Shown here in pieces: positions 40,542 through 49,616 of a stretch of DNA of 64,000 bases. The DNA comes from Spirochaetia bacterium UBA5763 (GTDB lineage Bacteria > Spirochaetota > UBA4802 > UBA5550): NCBI GenBank assembly GCA_002418835.1, contig DIEX01000034.1:220182-284181 (forward strand), in the 5' to 3' direction. A program made the translations under genes and the position numbers. The notes below the pieces were generated by a model that worked only from the letters and a program-made list of their open reading frames with translations, made no database searches and was not told the DNA's origin. Numbering within the stretch: position 1 is the first letter of the stretch; the number at the start of each line of letters is the position of its first letter.

Positions 40542-42026
40542 TCATCTCTCCACTCTGTTTCTTCCTTTTGACTTCGCCTTATAGAGAGCTGTGTCAGCTT
40601 TTGACAACACTGAGTCCATGGTGTCATCTTTTGTAAATTCCGCAACACCGCAGCTTATGGTTGCCTTAATTTTTTTCTTACCGTTTCCGGAATAACCTGC
40701 CAGAGATTCAGCAAATATTGTACGGAGCCTCTCCGCCACAGCCATGGCGTTTTCAGCATTACCGCAGGTGAGAATAATAAATTCATCCCCTCCCCACCGG
40801 AAGAGCGTGTCACTGAGCCTCAGGCTTTTTGCCGCAGCATCAGCCATCTGTTTAAGTATCTCATCACCCATGAGATGGCCCATGGTGTCATTGATCATTT
40901 TAAATCTGTCCATATCAATAATGATCAGTGAAAAGGGAGTTCCATTGCGCTGGAAATTATATACTGCTTTTTTAAACTGGTGGTCAAACTCCTTCCTGTT
41001 ATAAACTCCTGTGAGTTCATCTGTCACAGCCATGATGCTGAGCCTCCCCTGAAAATAGTTGGCTGTAGCTATGGCTATGGAGATAATTATACACGAAATA
41101 AGGAGACCTAAAAGGAGATTCATTTTTATCCCTGAGAGAATTCCGCTCATCCTTATCCCTTCATCAATCTCCACAAAAAGGAACCAGTCAAATTCAGGTA
41201 TAAACCTGGTGGTGAGCAGTATGTGCTTCCCGTCTCTCTCGAATTCATACATACCTGAAGTCTCTTTCCCGGAAAGAATTTTCTCCGCTGTCCCTGCGTA
41301 TTCAGGCTGATTTTTGATGTTTATCTTCTCTATAATTGATTCATCAGAGTGGACCTGGATTGTCCCTTCCCTGTCAACCAGGTATATTTCACTTTTATAG
41401 ATGTCGTTATGCGATTTAAGCATCTGCGTGATGGCATCCAGGTTAAGTCCAACCCCCGTTACCCCTAAAAGCTCTCCGTGATAGCCCGTGAGCCTGTGAT
41501 TGATAAAAACAGTGAGCTTACCACTTGATGCTTCATCAGTGTCAACGTCGAGAACGTATTCTTTGTTAAGCTTTATAAAATTATAATACCAGACATCATG
41601 CGGATCAGCAGTTGAAATGGTTTTAAGAAGGCCTTTGAAATGGTAGTATTTACCGGTTTTCTCAGAGACAAAAAAGGCGGAGAAAAAACCGTATTTGTCC
41701 TGGATCGCTTTAAGGTACTTCTGAACCGTAGATATATTCTTTTCGCCGGAAATAGCCCAGTCTTTGAGAAATGTATCATTAGCCATGAGTGATGAGATAA
41801 ATATAGGCCTGATGAGGTGAGTCTGAATCTCGGAATAGAGGTTGTCCCTGGTCAGGGGGAGTACGCTGTTCACAAGGTTCTCCCGCACAGACCTGTGGGC
41901 AGAACGGTAATTGATATAATTTGTTGTAATAAATGAAACAGCAAGGATAAATGTAAGTGATATTATCATCCTGCTCTTAATCGAAAGCCTTTTAAAGCTG
42001 CTTATTATGTTTTTCACTTTAATCAT
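40542..42026 (-). CDS. Membrane diguanylate cyclase (dCACHE-like sensor + GGDEF)
   Basis: 494 residues. A membrane helix at about 18-36, an extracellular CACHE-type sensor (about 40-290) and a second helix (about 300-325) precede a GGDEF domain with WGGDEFIIL and the inhibitory I-site RLSD five residues ahead. The cyclase should therefore be active and product-inhibited, making cyclic di-GMP. The ligand of the sensor is unknown. Confidence 0.93.
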   Translation of the reverse strand: MIKVKNIISSFKRLSIKSRMIISLTFILAVSFITTNYINYRSAHRSVRENLVNSVLPLTRDNLYSEIQTHLIRPIFISSLMANDTFLKDWAISGEKNISTVQKYLKAIQDKYGFFSAFFVSEKTGKYYHFKGLLKTISTADPHDVWYYNFIKLNKEYVLDVDTDEASSGKLTVFINHRLTGYHGELLGVTGVGLNLDAITQMLKSHNDIYKSEIYLVDREGTIQVHSDESIIEKINIKNQPEYAGTAEKILSGKETSGMYEFERDGKHILLTTRFIPEFDWFLFVEIDEGIRMSGILSGIKMNLLLGLLISCIIISIAIATANYFQGRLSIMAVTDELTGVYNRKEFDHQFKKAVYNFQRNGTPFSLIIIDMDRFKMINDTMGHLMGDEILKQMADAAAKSLRLSDTLFRWGGDEFIILTCGNAENAMAVAERLRTIFAESLAGYSGNGKKKIKATISCGVAEFTKDDTMDSVLSKADTALYKAKSKGRNRVER

Positions 42027-42178
42027 ATTTTTTTCAGATGTTTATTTGTTATTAATTACATCAAATATAATACAACATACGGTATGCAATAAAAAAATAC
42101 CTGATTTGAAATTGACAGAAGTATATATTATAATTTTATCTGATTTAGTATTCCGGGTTAATGTTATTGGAGCAGTCT

Positions 42179-43018
42179 ATGAAAAAGTATCTTCTGATTT
42201 TATTTCTCTTCATCCCTTTTATGGCACAGAGCGGGGAAAACATCGTTTATCATTTCAGTTTTGTTGAGGGGAGCAGCACGTACATATTCGGAGAAAATGT
42301 CAGAGTGCGGAGAACTCCTGAAGTAAAAGAGGATAACATATCTGAAACGCTCGCCGCTGGACACTCTGTGAAGATTATTCAGAGAACCGATAAGCATATG
42401 GCGCAGAACGGGTTCAGGGAGTACTGGTGTAAAATCGGTTTCACCAAAAACGGCAAAGAGATGCAGGGATATGTCTGGGGCGGGCTTATTGCAGCGGGTC
42501 ATGTAAATATCGGAAAGGATCTTTTTCTCCTGGGTTTTAAAAAGTATGAGGATGAGCATGGCTTCAGCGGCGAATGCAGACTTATCCGTGAGGGTAAGAT
42601 TATATCTGCTATTCCGGTGATGCTCCATTTTATACCATCAGGGGAGGGAAATCCTTTTTACGGCTACTCAATCTCTCTGAAGCTTAATGACAGCCTGGGG
42701 CTTGTAGGACTTGAAAATGTTGTGGCAATTAATAATGATTACGGCGCATGCGGATATCCCCACGGGAATGTATGGGTAGGTGCTGCGAAAGGTAAGCTTT
42801 ATTATCTGGGAATTGATTCATCAGTATCTGAAGCCGGGGTGTTTCATTACGAGGAGCAGATGATATTTCCGTCGCAGGATAAAACACTGAAAGGGGAGGT
42901 GAGACTTGTAATTGAGAACTTTGAGTTTGATGAGAAGATCAATGATTACAGACTCTCTGACAGGAAGGAGAAGCGGTACATCTGGAAAAATTATAAACTT
43001 GAGGAGAGGAAACAGTAA
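42179..43018 (+). CDS. Exported protein with SH3-like domain
   Basis: 279 residues from ATG 42179 (GGAG upstream). The signal peptide is KKYLLILFLFIPFMAQSG. An SH3b-like segment (NVRVRRTPEV... GYVWGGLIAAGH, about 32-110) is followed by a domain of unknown function with GLVGLENVVAINNDYGACGYP. It is probably periplasmic. Its stop abuts the end of the convergent hybrid kinase with no spacer. Confidence 0.75.
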   Translation: MKKYLLILFLFIPFMAQSGENIVYHFSFVEGSSTYIFGENVRVRRTPEVKEDNISETLAAGHSVKIIQRTDKHMAQNGFREYWCKIGFTKNGKEMQGYVWGGLIAAGHVNIGKDLFLLGFKKYEDEHGFSGECRLIREGKIISAIPVMLHFIPSGEGNPFYGYSISLKLNDSLGLVGLENVVAINNDYGACGYPHGNVWVGAAKGKLYYLGIDSSVSEAGVFHYEEQMIFPSQDKTLKGEVRLVIENFEFDEKINDYRLSDRKEKRYIWKNYKLEERKQ

Positions 43019-44842
43019 TTATTTAAGCCTGTTCAGCCTTAATATAGCTGAATTCAGCTCCTCCATGTCAACAGGCTTGGGGAGGTATTCATCAAATCCC
43101 TCTGAAAGAAATTTTTCCCTGTCACCTGCCATTGCGAAAGCTGTAAGTGCTATGGTGCAGATCGTGCTTTTTCTGCCGAAGCGTTCTGTTTTACGTATTT
43201 CTTTAATCGCCTCGATTCCGTTCATCTCCGGCATCTGAATATCCATAAGCACCAGGTCAAATTCCCCTTTGTCAAGGCACTGCAGCGCCTCTATGCCGTT
43301 TGCCGCCTCTGTAACGGTATGGCTCATCTTTTCAAGGAGCCTTTTTACCATGAGGCTGTTAATCCTGTCGTCCTCAACAAGCAGTATTCTTAAAGACTGA
43401 ATAGCTGCCTCCTCATTCAACGGCTGTTCTGATACATCGCTCAGGTTATCTTCACACAGTTCTACTTTCATTGTGCATTTTACCTCTGTTCCTCTTTCCG
43501 GTGTACTTTCTATTTTTATCTCTCCATTCATAAGGCCAACAAGTCTTTTAACTATAGCAAGACCGAGACCTGCGCCCTGGAATTTCCGTGTATATGTATT
43601 CTCAACCTGCCTGAACGGCTCGATAATTTCAGCAAGTTTATCACTGTCTATGCCAATCCCTGTATCTTTAACTTTAAGAACAAGGAGACCGTCCTTTGTG
43701 CCTGAATAAATAAAATCCGCATCAATGGTAACTGAGCCTTCAGATGTAAACTTCACTGAATTTTCAGTAAGGTTCTGAATAATCTGCCTGATCCTCAATT
43801 CGTCGCCCTGGAAAACATCAGGCATCTGCTCTGAAACGGTATAGGATAACCGGATGTTTTTTCTTCCGCAGTCAGCTGAGAGAGTGCCGCTGATTGAATC
43901 GAGGAGATCTCTGATGCGGACCTCCTCTGTAATCAGGGTGAAATGCTCTGATTCGATTTTTGTCAGATCAAGTATGTCGCTTAGAAGCCTTGTGAGCCTC
44001 TTCCCTGAGCTGATGGCCATGTCAACATATTCACGGTGTTTCTGCTCTGTCAGTGAGCTCTCTAAAATCTGGAGCAGCCCCAGTATGCCATTGAGCGGCG
44101 TCCTTACTTCGTGGCTCATGTTCGCCAGAAATATGCTCTTTGTGCGGTTCGCCTTCTCAGCAGCTTCACGCGCCTGTACCAGTTTCTCCTCGTTTAATTT
44201 CCATAGTGTGAAATCCTCAATTATTCCAATCCCGCCTGTTATACTGCCGTCAGGTGCAGACAGCGGTGCCATCACAGCCCTGATTGGGCCTGATTTTCCG
44301 GAAATTTCAGTATTATATACATCTTCAAAATAACCGGTGTTTCCGCTCAAAACACGCTTAATCATCTGGCTCATCCTGATGTCGCGGACACTTTTCAGAT
44401 CAAGCCCCAGGAGCTTCTCCCTTGACGATCCGGCGATCTTTTCAAAAGAGGTATTACATGCAGTGATGACCCCCTCATCATCAAAATGAAGTATACCCAT
44501 AGGTGAGTGTTCGAATATAAGGCGGAATTTTTCCTCGCTCATCTTAAGCGCGGAGTTTTTTCTTGATAGCTGCTTTATAAGAGAGAAAAATGATATGGCT
44601 ATGAATATTAAAATCAGCAGCATGGGGAGATAGAAGTGTAAACTGCTGAAATCGGCATAATTTATCATTGCTGAAGGAATTCCTGTTCCCGCATCCGCTT
44701 CCGTTGAAGAATGGACTATCTTACCCCTTATGAGAGATATAATAAAAAAAACGATTAAAAGGGGGGCATAAGCACAACAATTAACTCTTCTGACTCTTCC
44801 GGAGCCCGTAGGTCTCTGTTCATTATTACTGTATGGTTTCAT
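43019..44842 (-). CDS. Hybrid sensor histidine kinase (PAS-HisKA-HATPase-receiver)
   Basis: 607 residues. Two N-terminal membrane helices enclose a short periplasmic loop. A PAS domain (FRLIFEHSPMGILHFDDEG, about 105-215), HisKA with NMSHEVRTPLNGI, HATPase with DTGIGI and GAGLGLAIV, and a C-terminal receiver with VEDDRINSLMV, LVLMDIQMPEMNG and YLPKPVD follow. This layout is typical of BarA/Ssk-like hybrid kinases that pass phosphate on via an Hpt protein, not seen here. Confidence 0.9.
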   Translation of the reverse strand: MKPYSNNEQRPTGSGRVRRVNCCAYAPLLIVFFIISLIRGKIVHSSTEADAGTGIPSAMINYADFSSLHFYLPMLLILIFIAISFFSLIKQLSRKNSALKMSEEKFRLIFEHSPMGILHFDDEGVITACNTSFEKIAGSSREKLLGLDLKSVRDIRMSQMIKRVLSGNTGYFEDVYNTEISGKSGPIRAVMAPLSAPDGSITGGIGIIEDFTLWKLNEEKLVQAREAAEKANRTKSIFLANMSHEVRTPLNGILGLLQILESSLTEQKHREYVDMAISSGKRLTRLLSDILDLTKIESEHFTLITEEVRIRDLLDSISGTLSADCGRKNIRLSYTVSEQMPDVFQGDELRIRQIIQNLTENSVKFTSEGSVTIDADFIYSGTKDGLLVLKVKDTGIGIDSDKLAEIIEPFRQVENTYTRKFQGAGLGLAIVKRLVGLMNGEIKIESTPERGTEVKCTMKVELCEDNLSDVSEQPLNEEAAIQSLRILLVEDDRINSLMVKRLLEKMSHTVTEAANGIEALQCLDKGEFDLVLMDIQMPEMNGIEAIKEIRKTERFGRKSTICTIALTAFAMAGDREKFLSEGFDEYLPKPVDMEELNSAILRLNRLK

Positions 44843-44954
44843 TTTTTAATTTGCATGATGAATAAATTCAGATTATTTATACATCTTCAATATCGGTAAT
44901 AATGACTGAAAAATGAAGAATGGATATTATAGCAAGGTTATTATTAAGGCAGAT

Positions 44955-45365
44955 TTACAGATTGTAGTGCCCGGCAGCTTCAGGCTGATAAATTATTGAT
45001 TCAATTACGTAATATTGCTCTGAACCGGAATTCTCTTTTATTACAGTGCCTATTGTGCTCCCCAGAACCTGCAAGCCTATTCCTGAGAAAACTGAGATCT
45101 TTTTCTTCTTCGCATCTGATTCTTCAGGAAACACGAGGTGATACTCCTCTTTTTTCCCGTTGCCGATATTTTTCAGTATAAATTTTGAATTCATGGTAAC
45201 AACATTTGCTTTAATTTTCTGAGGCGGGACCTGTTTAGAACGGTGCAGCTGATTTTTAAGCAGTTCGATAAGCTTCTTTTCAGATTCGTTTGTATTATTA
45301 TATTGCGCGAATGTCCGCTCAATACGTTCACAATCAAATTTTGAAAATATTTTATCGCTGCGCAT
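44955..45365 (-). CDS. GreA/GreB-family protein, Rnk-like
   Basis: 136 residues starting at the ATG at 45365 behind GGAGG. An N-terminal helical part is followed by the Gre C-terminal FKBP-like domain (VPPQKIKANVVTMNS, EEYHLVFPEE, GLQVLGSTIGTVI) as in Rnk (regulator of nucleoside diphosphate kinase). It lacks the long coiled-coil of GreA, so Rnk-like action at RNA polymerase without cleavage stimulation is likely. Confidence 0.83.
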   Translation of the reverse strand: MRSDKIFSKFDCERIERTFAQYNNTNESEKKLIELLKNQLHRSKQVPPQKIKANVVTMNSKFILKNIGNGKKEEYHLVFPEESDAKKKKISVFSGIGLQVLGSTIGTVIKENSGSEQYYVIESIIYQPEAAGHYNL

Positions 45366-45498
45366 ATTTTTAACCTCCGGCTGAAACAAAGAAGTAGTTT
45401 TTCTTTTTCAGAGGATAAATCTTTTGTCAAATGATAAATATAAAAATATACATAAATTCAGGTGTGTCGTTTTTTTAGTGCAGTATAAGGGGGCTCTT

Positions 45499-47163
45499 TC
45501 ACCCTCCATCCAGATATTTTTTAATCTTAACGTTAATGGTATCAGGAATTTTTACCCCTAAGGTCTTAAGCCGGGTAAGGTATTTATCAAAAGATGTTGA
45601 GTGGCTTGTTGTTGTCATAAAAATTTTAAAGAATGAACGAACTGTGCCTTCAAGCTCCTTTCTGAACTCCATGTTTTTATTAAGGAGGTCCTCAATAGGG
45701 GCAATTACCCTGTAATTTACAGGTCTGCACATAGCCCTGTGAGCAACAAAACGCTGGGTAACCTCACATTCATAGTTCTCCTCTTTTATGCTTTTTTCAA
45801 CAGTGTTGAGATTGATGCAGTCAATAATCTGGAAGGAGTATTTCCCCTTAAGGTATTGTTCCAGAAGTTCCATCACCCTGTTGAAGTGTATACAGTTTAC
45901 ACACTCCCCGCTGCACTCCTCATTAAGCCTGAGGTAGACAACCATATCCACATCTGAACTTTCATACGAAAGCCCCATGTTAAGTGAACCCACAACATCA
46001 AAGGCGACATCAACATGATCCCTTGTGATGTTTTCCAGTATTACCTCAAGCTCTGCCATGCGCAGTTCAGACTCTTTTGTCTGAAAACGCCTGAAAAAGT
46101 TACGAATATCAAGGAACAGCTCAATTTCAGGTATGTGGGAATATTTTTCAGTGTGCGTGTCGTAGTTTTCCATTATTAAAAGTGCGTCAAATCTCTCCCT
46201 GTCTATAATCTCTTCAGTGTAAACGCCATCTTTGCAGATATATTCAGCAACAGGGAATATACTGTTTGATACGAACTTCTTCATCTGAACACGGCTTACA
46301 TCTTTCCCGTTCATGATAATCTCATGGAAAAATCCACCTTCAGAAACATCACCCTTTGCAGTTGTAACCTCTCCGAAATTTGAGGGATTAAGATAAACCG
46401 TATTTTCAGTGAAATTGAATCCCCAGTCTTCATGTATATGCCCTGTGAGGCATAGTTTAACTTTGCTGCTGTCGCAATATGTCCGCAGAGCTGGTGAGCC
46501 TGAAGGCCCTTTCCATGAAAGCCTGTCATGTATACCGTGGGCCGGCTGGTGAGTGATTATTATATCAGGGCGTACAGCTTTGAAGAAGGTGTACATTTCA
46601 TTATTCTTATCCGGTATATTTATCCCTGCCTTGTAGCGCACAATGTAACGCTCAGGTATACCGGCTGACCATGTTTCAGCTCCTCCGTATCCTGCGAATC
46701 TGACGCCGTCAATTTCATGCCACTGCAGGTGGAGGTCCCTTTCGTGAAGAGCGGTGTACCGCAGGTTCATGTCGTAGTTCCCCGGGAGCACGAATATCTC
46801 TGAGTTGCTTTTGATGGAGAGGATATTTTCCAGTACTTTGTATTTCTGCTGCATTACTCTCCGCGCCCTTATTGTGGCCTGCTGGTACTCGTAGCCTTTT
46901 TCCATGATTTCAGAGGGAGTTGTAGGGTCGTCAAGGAGTGAATCCACAAAGTCTTCAAGTATTTCATCAGTCTTATCCATCTTCCGCCTGAATCCATTGA
47001 AGAATGTCTGAAGCTCGTGGTAATTGATAGCTGTATCAAGGCTGTAGAATGGGATGTCGATGAGGTCGCCTGCTATTATGTAAACGTCGGCAACGGTTTC
47101 AAGAAAGAGTTCATAAATTCTCGTGAAAGCTCCATGCACATCAGTAAGATAGATAATTTTCAT
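45499..47163 (-). CDS. Metallophosphoesterase fused to a nucleotidyltransferase
   Basis: About 554 residues from the ATG at 47163. The N-terminal calcineurin-like phosphoesterase has DVHG, AGDLID, GNYD, THQPAHG and GHIHEDW metal ligands. The C-terminal part (from about residue 385) has the Pol-beta-type nucleotidyltransferase signature VVGSLNMGLSYESSDVDMVV. The ATG lies in the stop of the DUF2177 gene (4-base overlap). The substrate is not known; the two activities suggest adding and removing nucleotides on RNA or protein. Confidence 0.85.
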   Translation of the reverse strand: MKIIYLTDVHGAFTRIYELFLETVADVYIIAGDLIDIPFYSLDTAINYHELQTFFNGFRRKMDKTDEILEDFVDSLLDDPTTPSEIMEKGYEYQQATIRARRVMQQKYKVLENILSIKSNSEIFVLPGNYDMNLRYTALHERDLHLQWHEIDGVRFAGYGGAETWSAGIPERYIVRYKAGINIPDKNNEMYTFFKAVRPDIIITHQPAHGIHDRLSWKGPSGSPALRTYCDSSKVKLCLTGHIHEDWGFNFTENTVYLNPSNFGEVTTAKGDVSEGGFFHEIIMNGKDVSRVQMKKFVSNSIFPVAEYICKDGVYTEEIIDRERFDALLIMENYDTHTEKYSHIPEIELFLDIRNFFRRFQTKESELRMAELEVILENITRDHVDVAFDVVGSLNMGLSYESSDVDMVVYLRLNEECSGECVNCIHFNRVMELLEQYLKGKYSFQIIDCINLNTVEKSIKEENYECEVTQRFVAHRAMCRPVNYRVIAPIEDLLNKNMEFRKELEGTVRSFFKIFMTTTSHSTSFDKYLTRLKTLGVKIPDTINVKIKKYLDGG

Positions 47164-47588
47164 GGAGCAAGGTAACCGGTAATTATAAAGATGTATACCC
47201 CCGCAAGCATACCCTGCAGTGTACCCCATGCAATATCCAGTACAGTAATGAACCTGGGCCAGTACCTGATAAATGACTGAGCGGTAAGGTTATGTGAAGA
47301 GGCAAGTGCGAAACCTGCAATCCCCCCTGCGGATACAGACCACGCTATTCTCCCCCCTTCGAGTACTGACAGGTATATAGCGGCAGTAATAGCAAATGAA
47401 ATAATAACCCGGGAGAAGATTATAGGGCCTTTTTTATAAACGATTCCACCGTTTTTTGTATCATTCATCAGGGCCAGATGATGGAAATACAGCTTCTTTG
47501 CGATAAATCTGAACCATATATGGTCAAGTGAAAGGTAAATAACGGCGGTTATAGCAGCAGTTTTAAAATAAAGAATAAGAAGTTCCAT
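47160..47588 (-). CDS. DUF2177 family membrane protein
   Basis: 142 residues with four membrane helices, matching DUF2177: AVIYLSLDHIWFRFIAKKLY at the N-terminus and WPRFITVLDIAWGTLQGML near the end, with conserved Asp and Trp in helices. The function is unknown. It overlaps the phosphoesterase-nucleotidyltransferase gene by four bases. Confidence 0.82.
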   Translation of the reverse strand: MELLILYFKTAAITAVIYLSLDHIWFRFIAKKLYFHHLALMNDTKNGGIVYKKGPIIFSRVIISFAITAAIYLSVLEGGRIAWSVSAGGIAGFALASSHNLTAQSFIRYWPRFITVLDIAWGTLQGMLAGVYIFIITGYLAP

Positions 47589-47785
47589 TTTTCACCACCC
47601 GGATTTGATATCATGATTATACCGTTACCGGTTAAAATTGCAAATAAAATAAATGGCGTTTCAGGATCAAATTATCCTGACCTGTAGTTTTACTGCTGCC
47701 GGCGGCACATATATCAGTATGGAGTTTTTTGCAAAAAAATATAGTAAAAACAGCATTTTTTCGTTCATCTCATACTTTAGTACGA

Positions 47786-47814
47786 TTTACAACTGCTCCA
47801 TAATCATGTAATGT
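47786..47814 (+). promoter_or_regulatory. Candidate promoter of the structured RNA
   Basis: TTTACA at 47786-47791 and TAATGT at 47809-47814 are spaced 17 bases apart, a reasonable sigma70-like arrangement upstream of the structured region. Confidence 0.35.
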
Positions 47815-47996
47815 TTATACAGAAAGAAAATCATGAAACTGATACAAAAATGAATGGTTGCTCTTCAGAACTTGATTTTAACCGTTTTTAACTGAATCTC
47901 ACCCGATGGGGAGATATCTGAAGAGTAATTTATCCGGGACAGATGCCGGGGTGTATTTGCCGGGATAGAGAGGAAGCATGGCTGCAAAGAGCATAT

Positions 47997-48043
47997 TGCG
48001 GAGAGAATATAAATAAAACAATCTCTGCCGCATGATTTTTTTT
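47997..48043 (+). terminator. Terminator 1 of the structured RNA
   Basis: TGCGGAGAG pairs with CTCTGCCGCA (one bulged G), followed by TGA and a run of eight T. Confidence 0.75.
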
Positions 48044-48047
48044 GAGG

Positions 48048-48080
48048 AAGCTGATATAGATTATATCAGCTTTTTTTTTT
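48048..48080 (+). terminator. Terminator 2 of the structured RNA
   Basis: AAGCTGATATA and TATATCAGCTT form a perfect 11-bp stem with a 3-base loop, followed by ten T in total. The T-run lies only on the plus strand, so it does not serve the minus-strand MATE gene, which ends at 48092. Confidence 0.85.
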
Positions 48081-48091
48081 GTGCGGATGAT

Positions 48092-49438
48092 TTATATCCC
48101 CAGTATTTTTCTACCCTGGGTTTTCAGTATGTAGAAAGTGATTATTATTGAAAAGAAATCTGCAACAGGTATTGCGGCCCACACTCCTGCAAGCCCGAAA
48201 ATAGGGGGGAGTATAATGAGCGCGGGAATGAGAAATATCACCTGTCTTGACAGTGTAAGTATTACAGAGATCTTCGCTCTCCCTATTGACTGGAAGAAAT
48301 TTGATGTAACCATCTGGAATCCAACCAGCGGGAAGAATATCATCACAATCCTCATTCCTGTAACAGAGAGGTCAACCAGTTCGCTGTTGTTTGTGAAGGC
48401 AAGTGAAATCTGACGCGGAAGGAACTCGCCCATTATAAAGCCTGCTGTTGAAATATAAGTAGCAGTAATAACTGTGTACCTGAAAACTGTCCTCACCCTG
48501 TCATACTGTACTGCGCCGAAGTTATACCCCGCGATGGGCTGCATCCCCTGGGTTAAACCGAGTATCACCATGAGGACAAACATCAGCACTGAATTGATGA
48601 TACCATAGGCGCCCACTGCATAGTCACCGCCGTGTTTAACAAGCTGAAGGTTCATTATGATTATAATGAGGCACGCGCATACATTAATCACAAAGGGTGA
48701 CATCCCTATGGAAAAAATGCTGCGGATAATATCTATACGGAGTTTGAAATGCCCTTTCATAAAGTGCAGAAAGCTGTTTTTACTCATGAAGTGCATGACG
48801 GTAATTATAAATCCTGCGAACTGAGCTATCACTGTTGCAAAAGCTGCTCCTCTTATACCCCATTTAAATACAAATATAAATATCGGGGCAAGAATAAGGT
48901 TGATACCCACTGTCGTAAGAGTTGTAATCATAGCCCTGTGAGGATAGCCTGATGACCGCATAATATTGTTAAGTCCCATGTATAAATGGAGAAACAGATT
49001 TCCCAGCAGTATTATCTGCATGAACTCTTTCGCGTAGGGCATGGTCAGTTCACTTGCGCCGAACAGGTAGAGTATATCTTCAAGAAATACAAGTGTAATC
49101 ACAGTATAAGCCGAACTGAGGATCAGGTTGAGCATAACAGTATTGCCCAGTATGTAGGATGCCTCTTCAGCGCGTTTCTCACCTAAGCGAATCGACACAA
49201 GAGTCGCGGCTCCAGCTCCAATAAGCGCTCCTATTGCCACACCTAAGTTCATGAAGGGGAGAGTAAGAGCAAGCCCAGATATGGCAAGTGCGCCCACACC
49301 CTGACCGATGAATATCCTGTCTATTATATTATAAAGAGATGAAGCTGTCATTGCCACAATGGCTGGGAGTGAATATTCAAGGAGAAGCTTCCCTATATTT
49401 TCGTGGCCCAGAGTGTGCGGAGATTTTTTTTGATTCAT
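48092..49438 (-). CDS. MATE-family efflux transporter
   Basis: About 448 residues from the ATG at 49438 (AAAGG upstream), with twelve membrane helices. MATE motifs include LLLEYSLPAIVAMTASSLYNIIDRIFIGQ at the start and GMQPIAGYNFGA in the middle. It belongs to the MepA/NorM-type multidrug and toxin extrusion family driven by Na+ or H+. The substrate is not predictable, and no regulator is adjacent. Confidence 0.93.
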   Translation of the reverse strand: MNQKKSPHTLGHENIGKLLLEYSLPAIVAMTASSLYNIIDRIFIGQGVGALAISGLALTLPFMNLGVAIGALIGAGAATLVSIRLGEKRAEEASYILGNTVMLNLILSSAYTVITLVFLEDILYLFGASELTMPYAKEFMQIILLGNLFLHLYMGLNNIMRSSGYPHRAMITTLTTVGINLILAPIFIFVFKWGIRGAAFATVIAQFAGFIITVMHFMSKNSFLHFMKGHFKLRIDIIRSIFSIGMSPFVINVCACLIIIIMNLQLVKHGGDYAVGAYGIINSVLMFVLMVILGLTQGMQPIAGYNFGAVQYDRVRTVFRYTVITATYISTAGFIMGEFLPRQISLAFTNNSELVDLSVTGMRIVMIFFPLVGFQMVTSNFFQSIGRAKISVILTLSRQVIFLIPALIILPPIFGLAGVWAAIPVADFFSIIITFYILKTQGRKILGI

Positions 49439-49616
49439 TAAATTACCTTTTCGTGACAAGAATTGTAGAGGGATTGCTTTGAGCAAACATTTTTTGATTT
49501 AACAGGTAAAATAATCGTAAAATGATTTACATGAAAATTGATAGAGAGTGTTTTTTATTCTAATTTGAAATTGACTTGTAATAGTTCACTTTCGTTTTGA
49601 CTGGAAGGAGTAAGAG

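Larger units (their letters stand above)
47821..48080 (+). ncRNA. Candidate structured non-coding RNA with two tandem terminators
   Basis: No protein frame fits, but a series of stems does. TTGCTCTTCAGA (47858-47869) pairs with TCTGAAGAGTAA (47917-47928), enclosing hairpin ATCTC.CC/GG.GAGAT (47896-47915). TATCC (47931-47935) pairs with GGATA (47963-47967) around an inner 7-bp stem. Two terminators follow. The nearest plus-strand gene lies about 4.6 kb upstream, so this is unlikely to be a 3' UTR. It does not show RNase P, tmRNA or SRP motifs. I do not know the family. Confidence 0.55.
47589..48091. other. 503-bp region without protein gene
   Basis: Between two minus-strand genes. It holds the plus-strand structured RNA candidate and its promoter and terminators. 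From 47600 to 47780 I see a short hairpin (TCAGGAT...ATCCTGA at 47661-47680) and a T/A-rich stretch but no gene. Confidence 0.7.

Noticed and set aside
47821..48080. RNase P, tmRNA or SRP RNA
   Set aside because: Key conserved sequences of these RNAs (for example GAGGAAAGTCC or a tRNA-like CCA end) are missing. I therefore left the family open.
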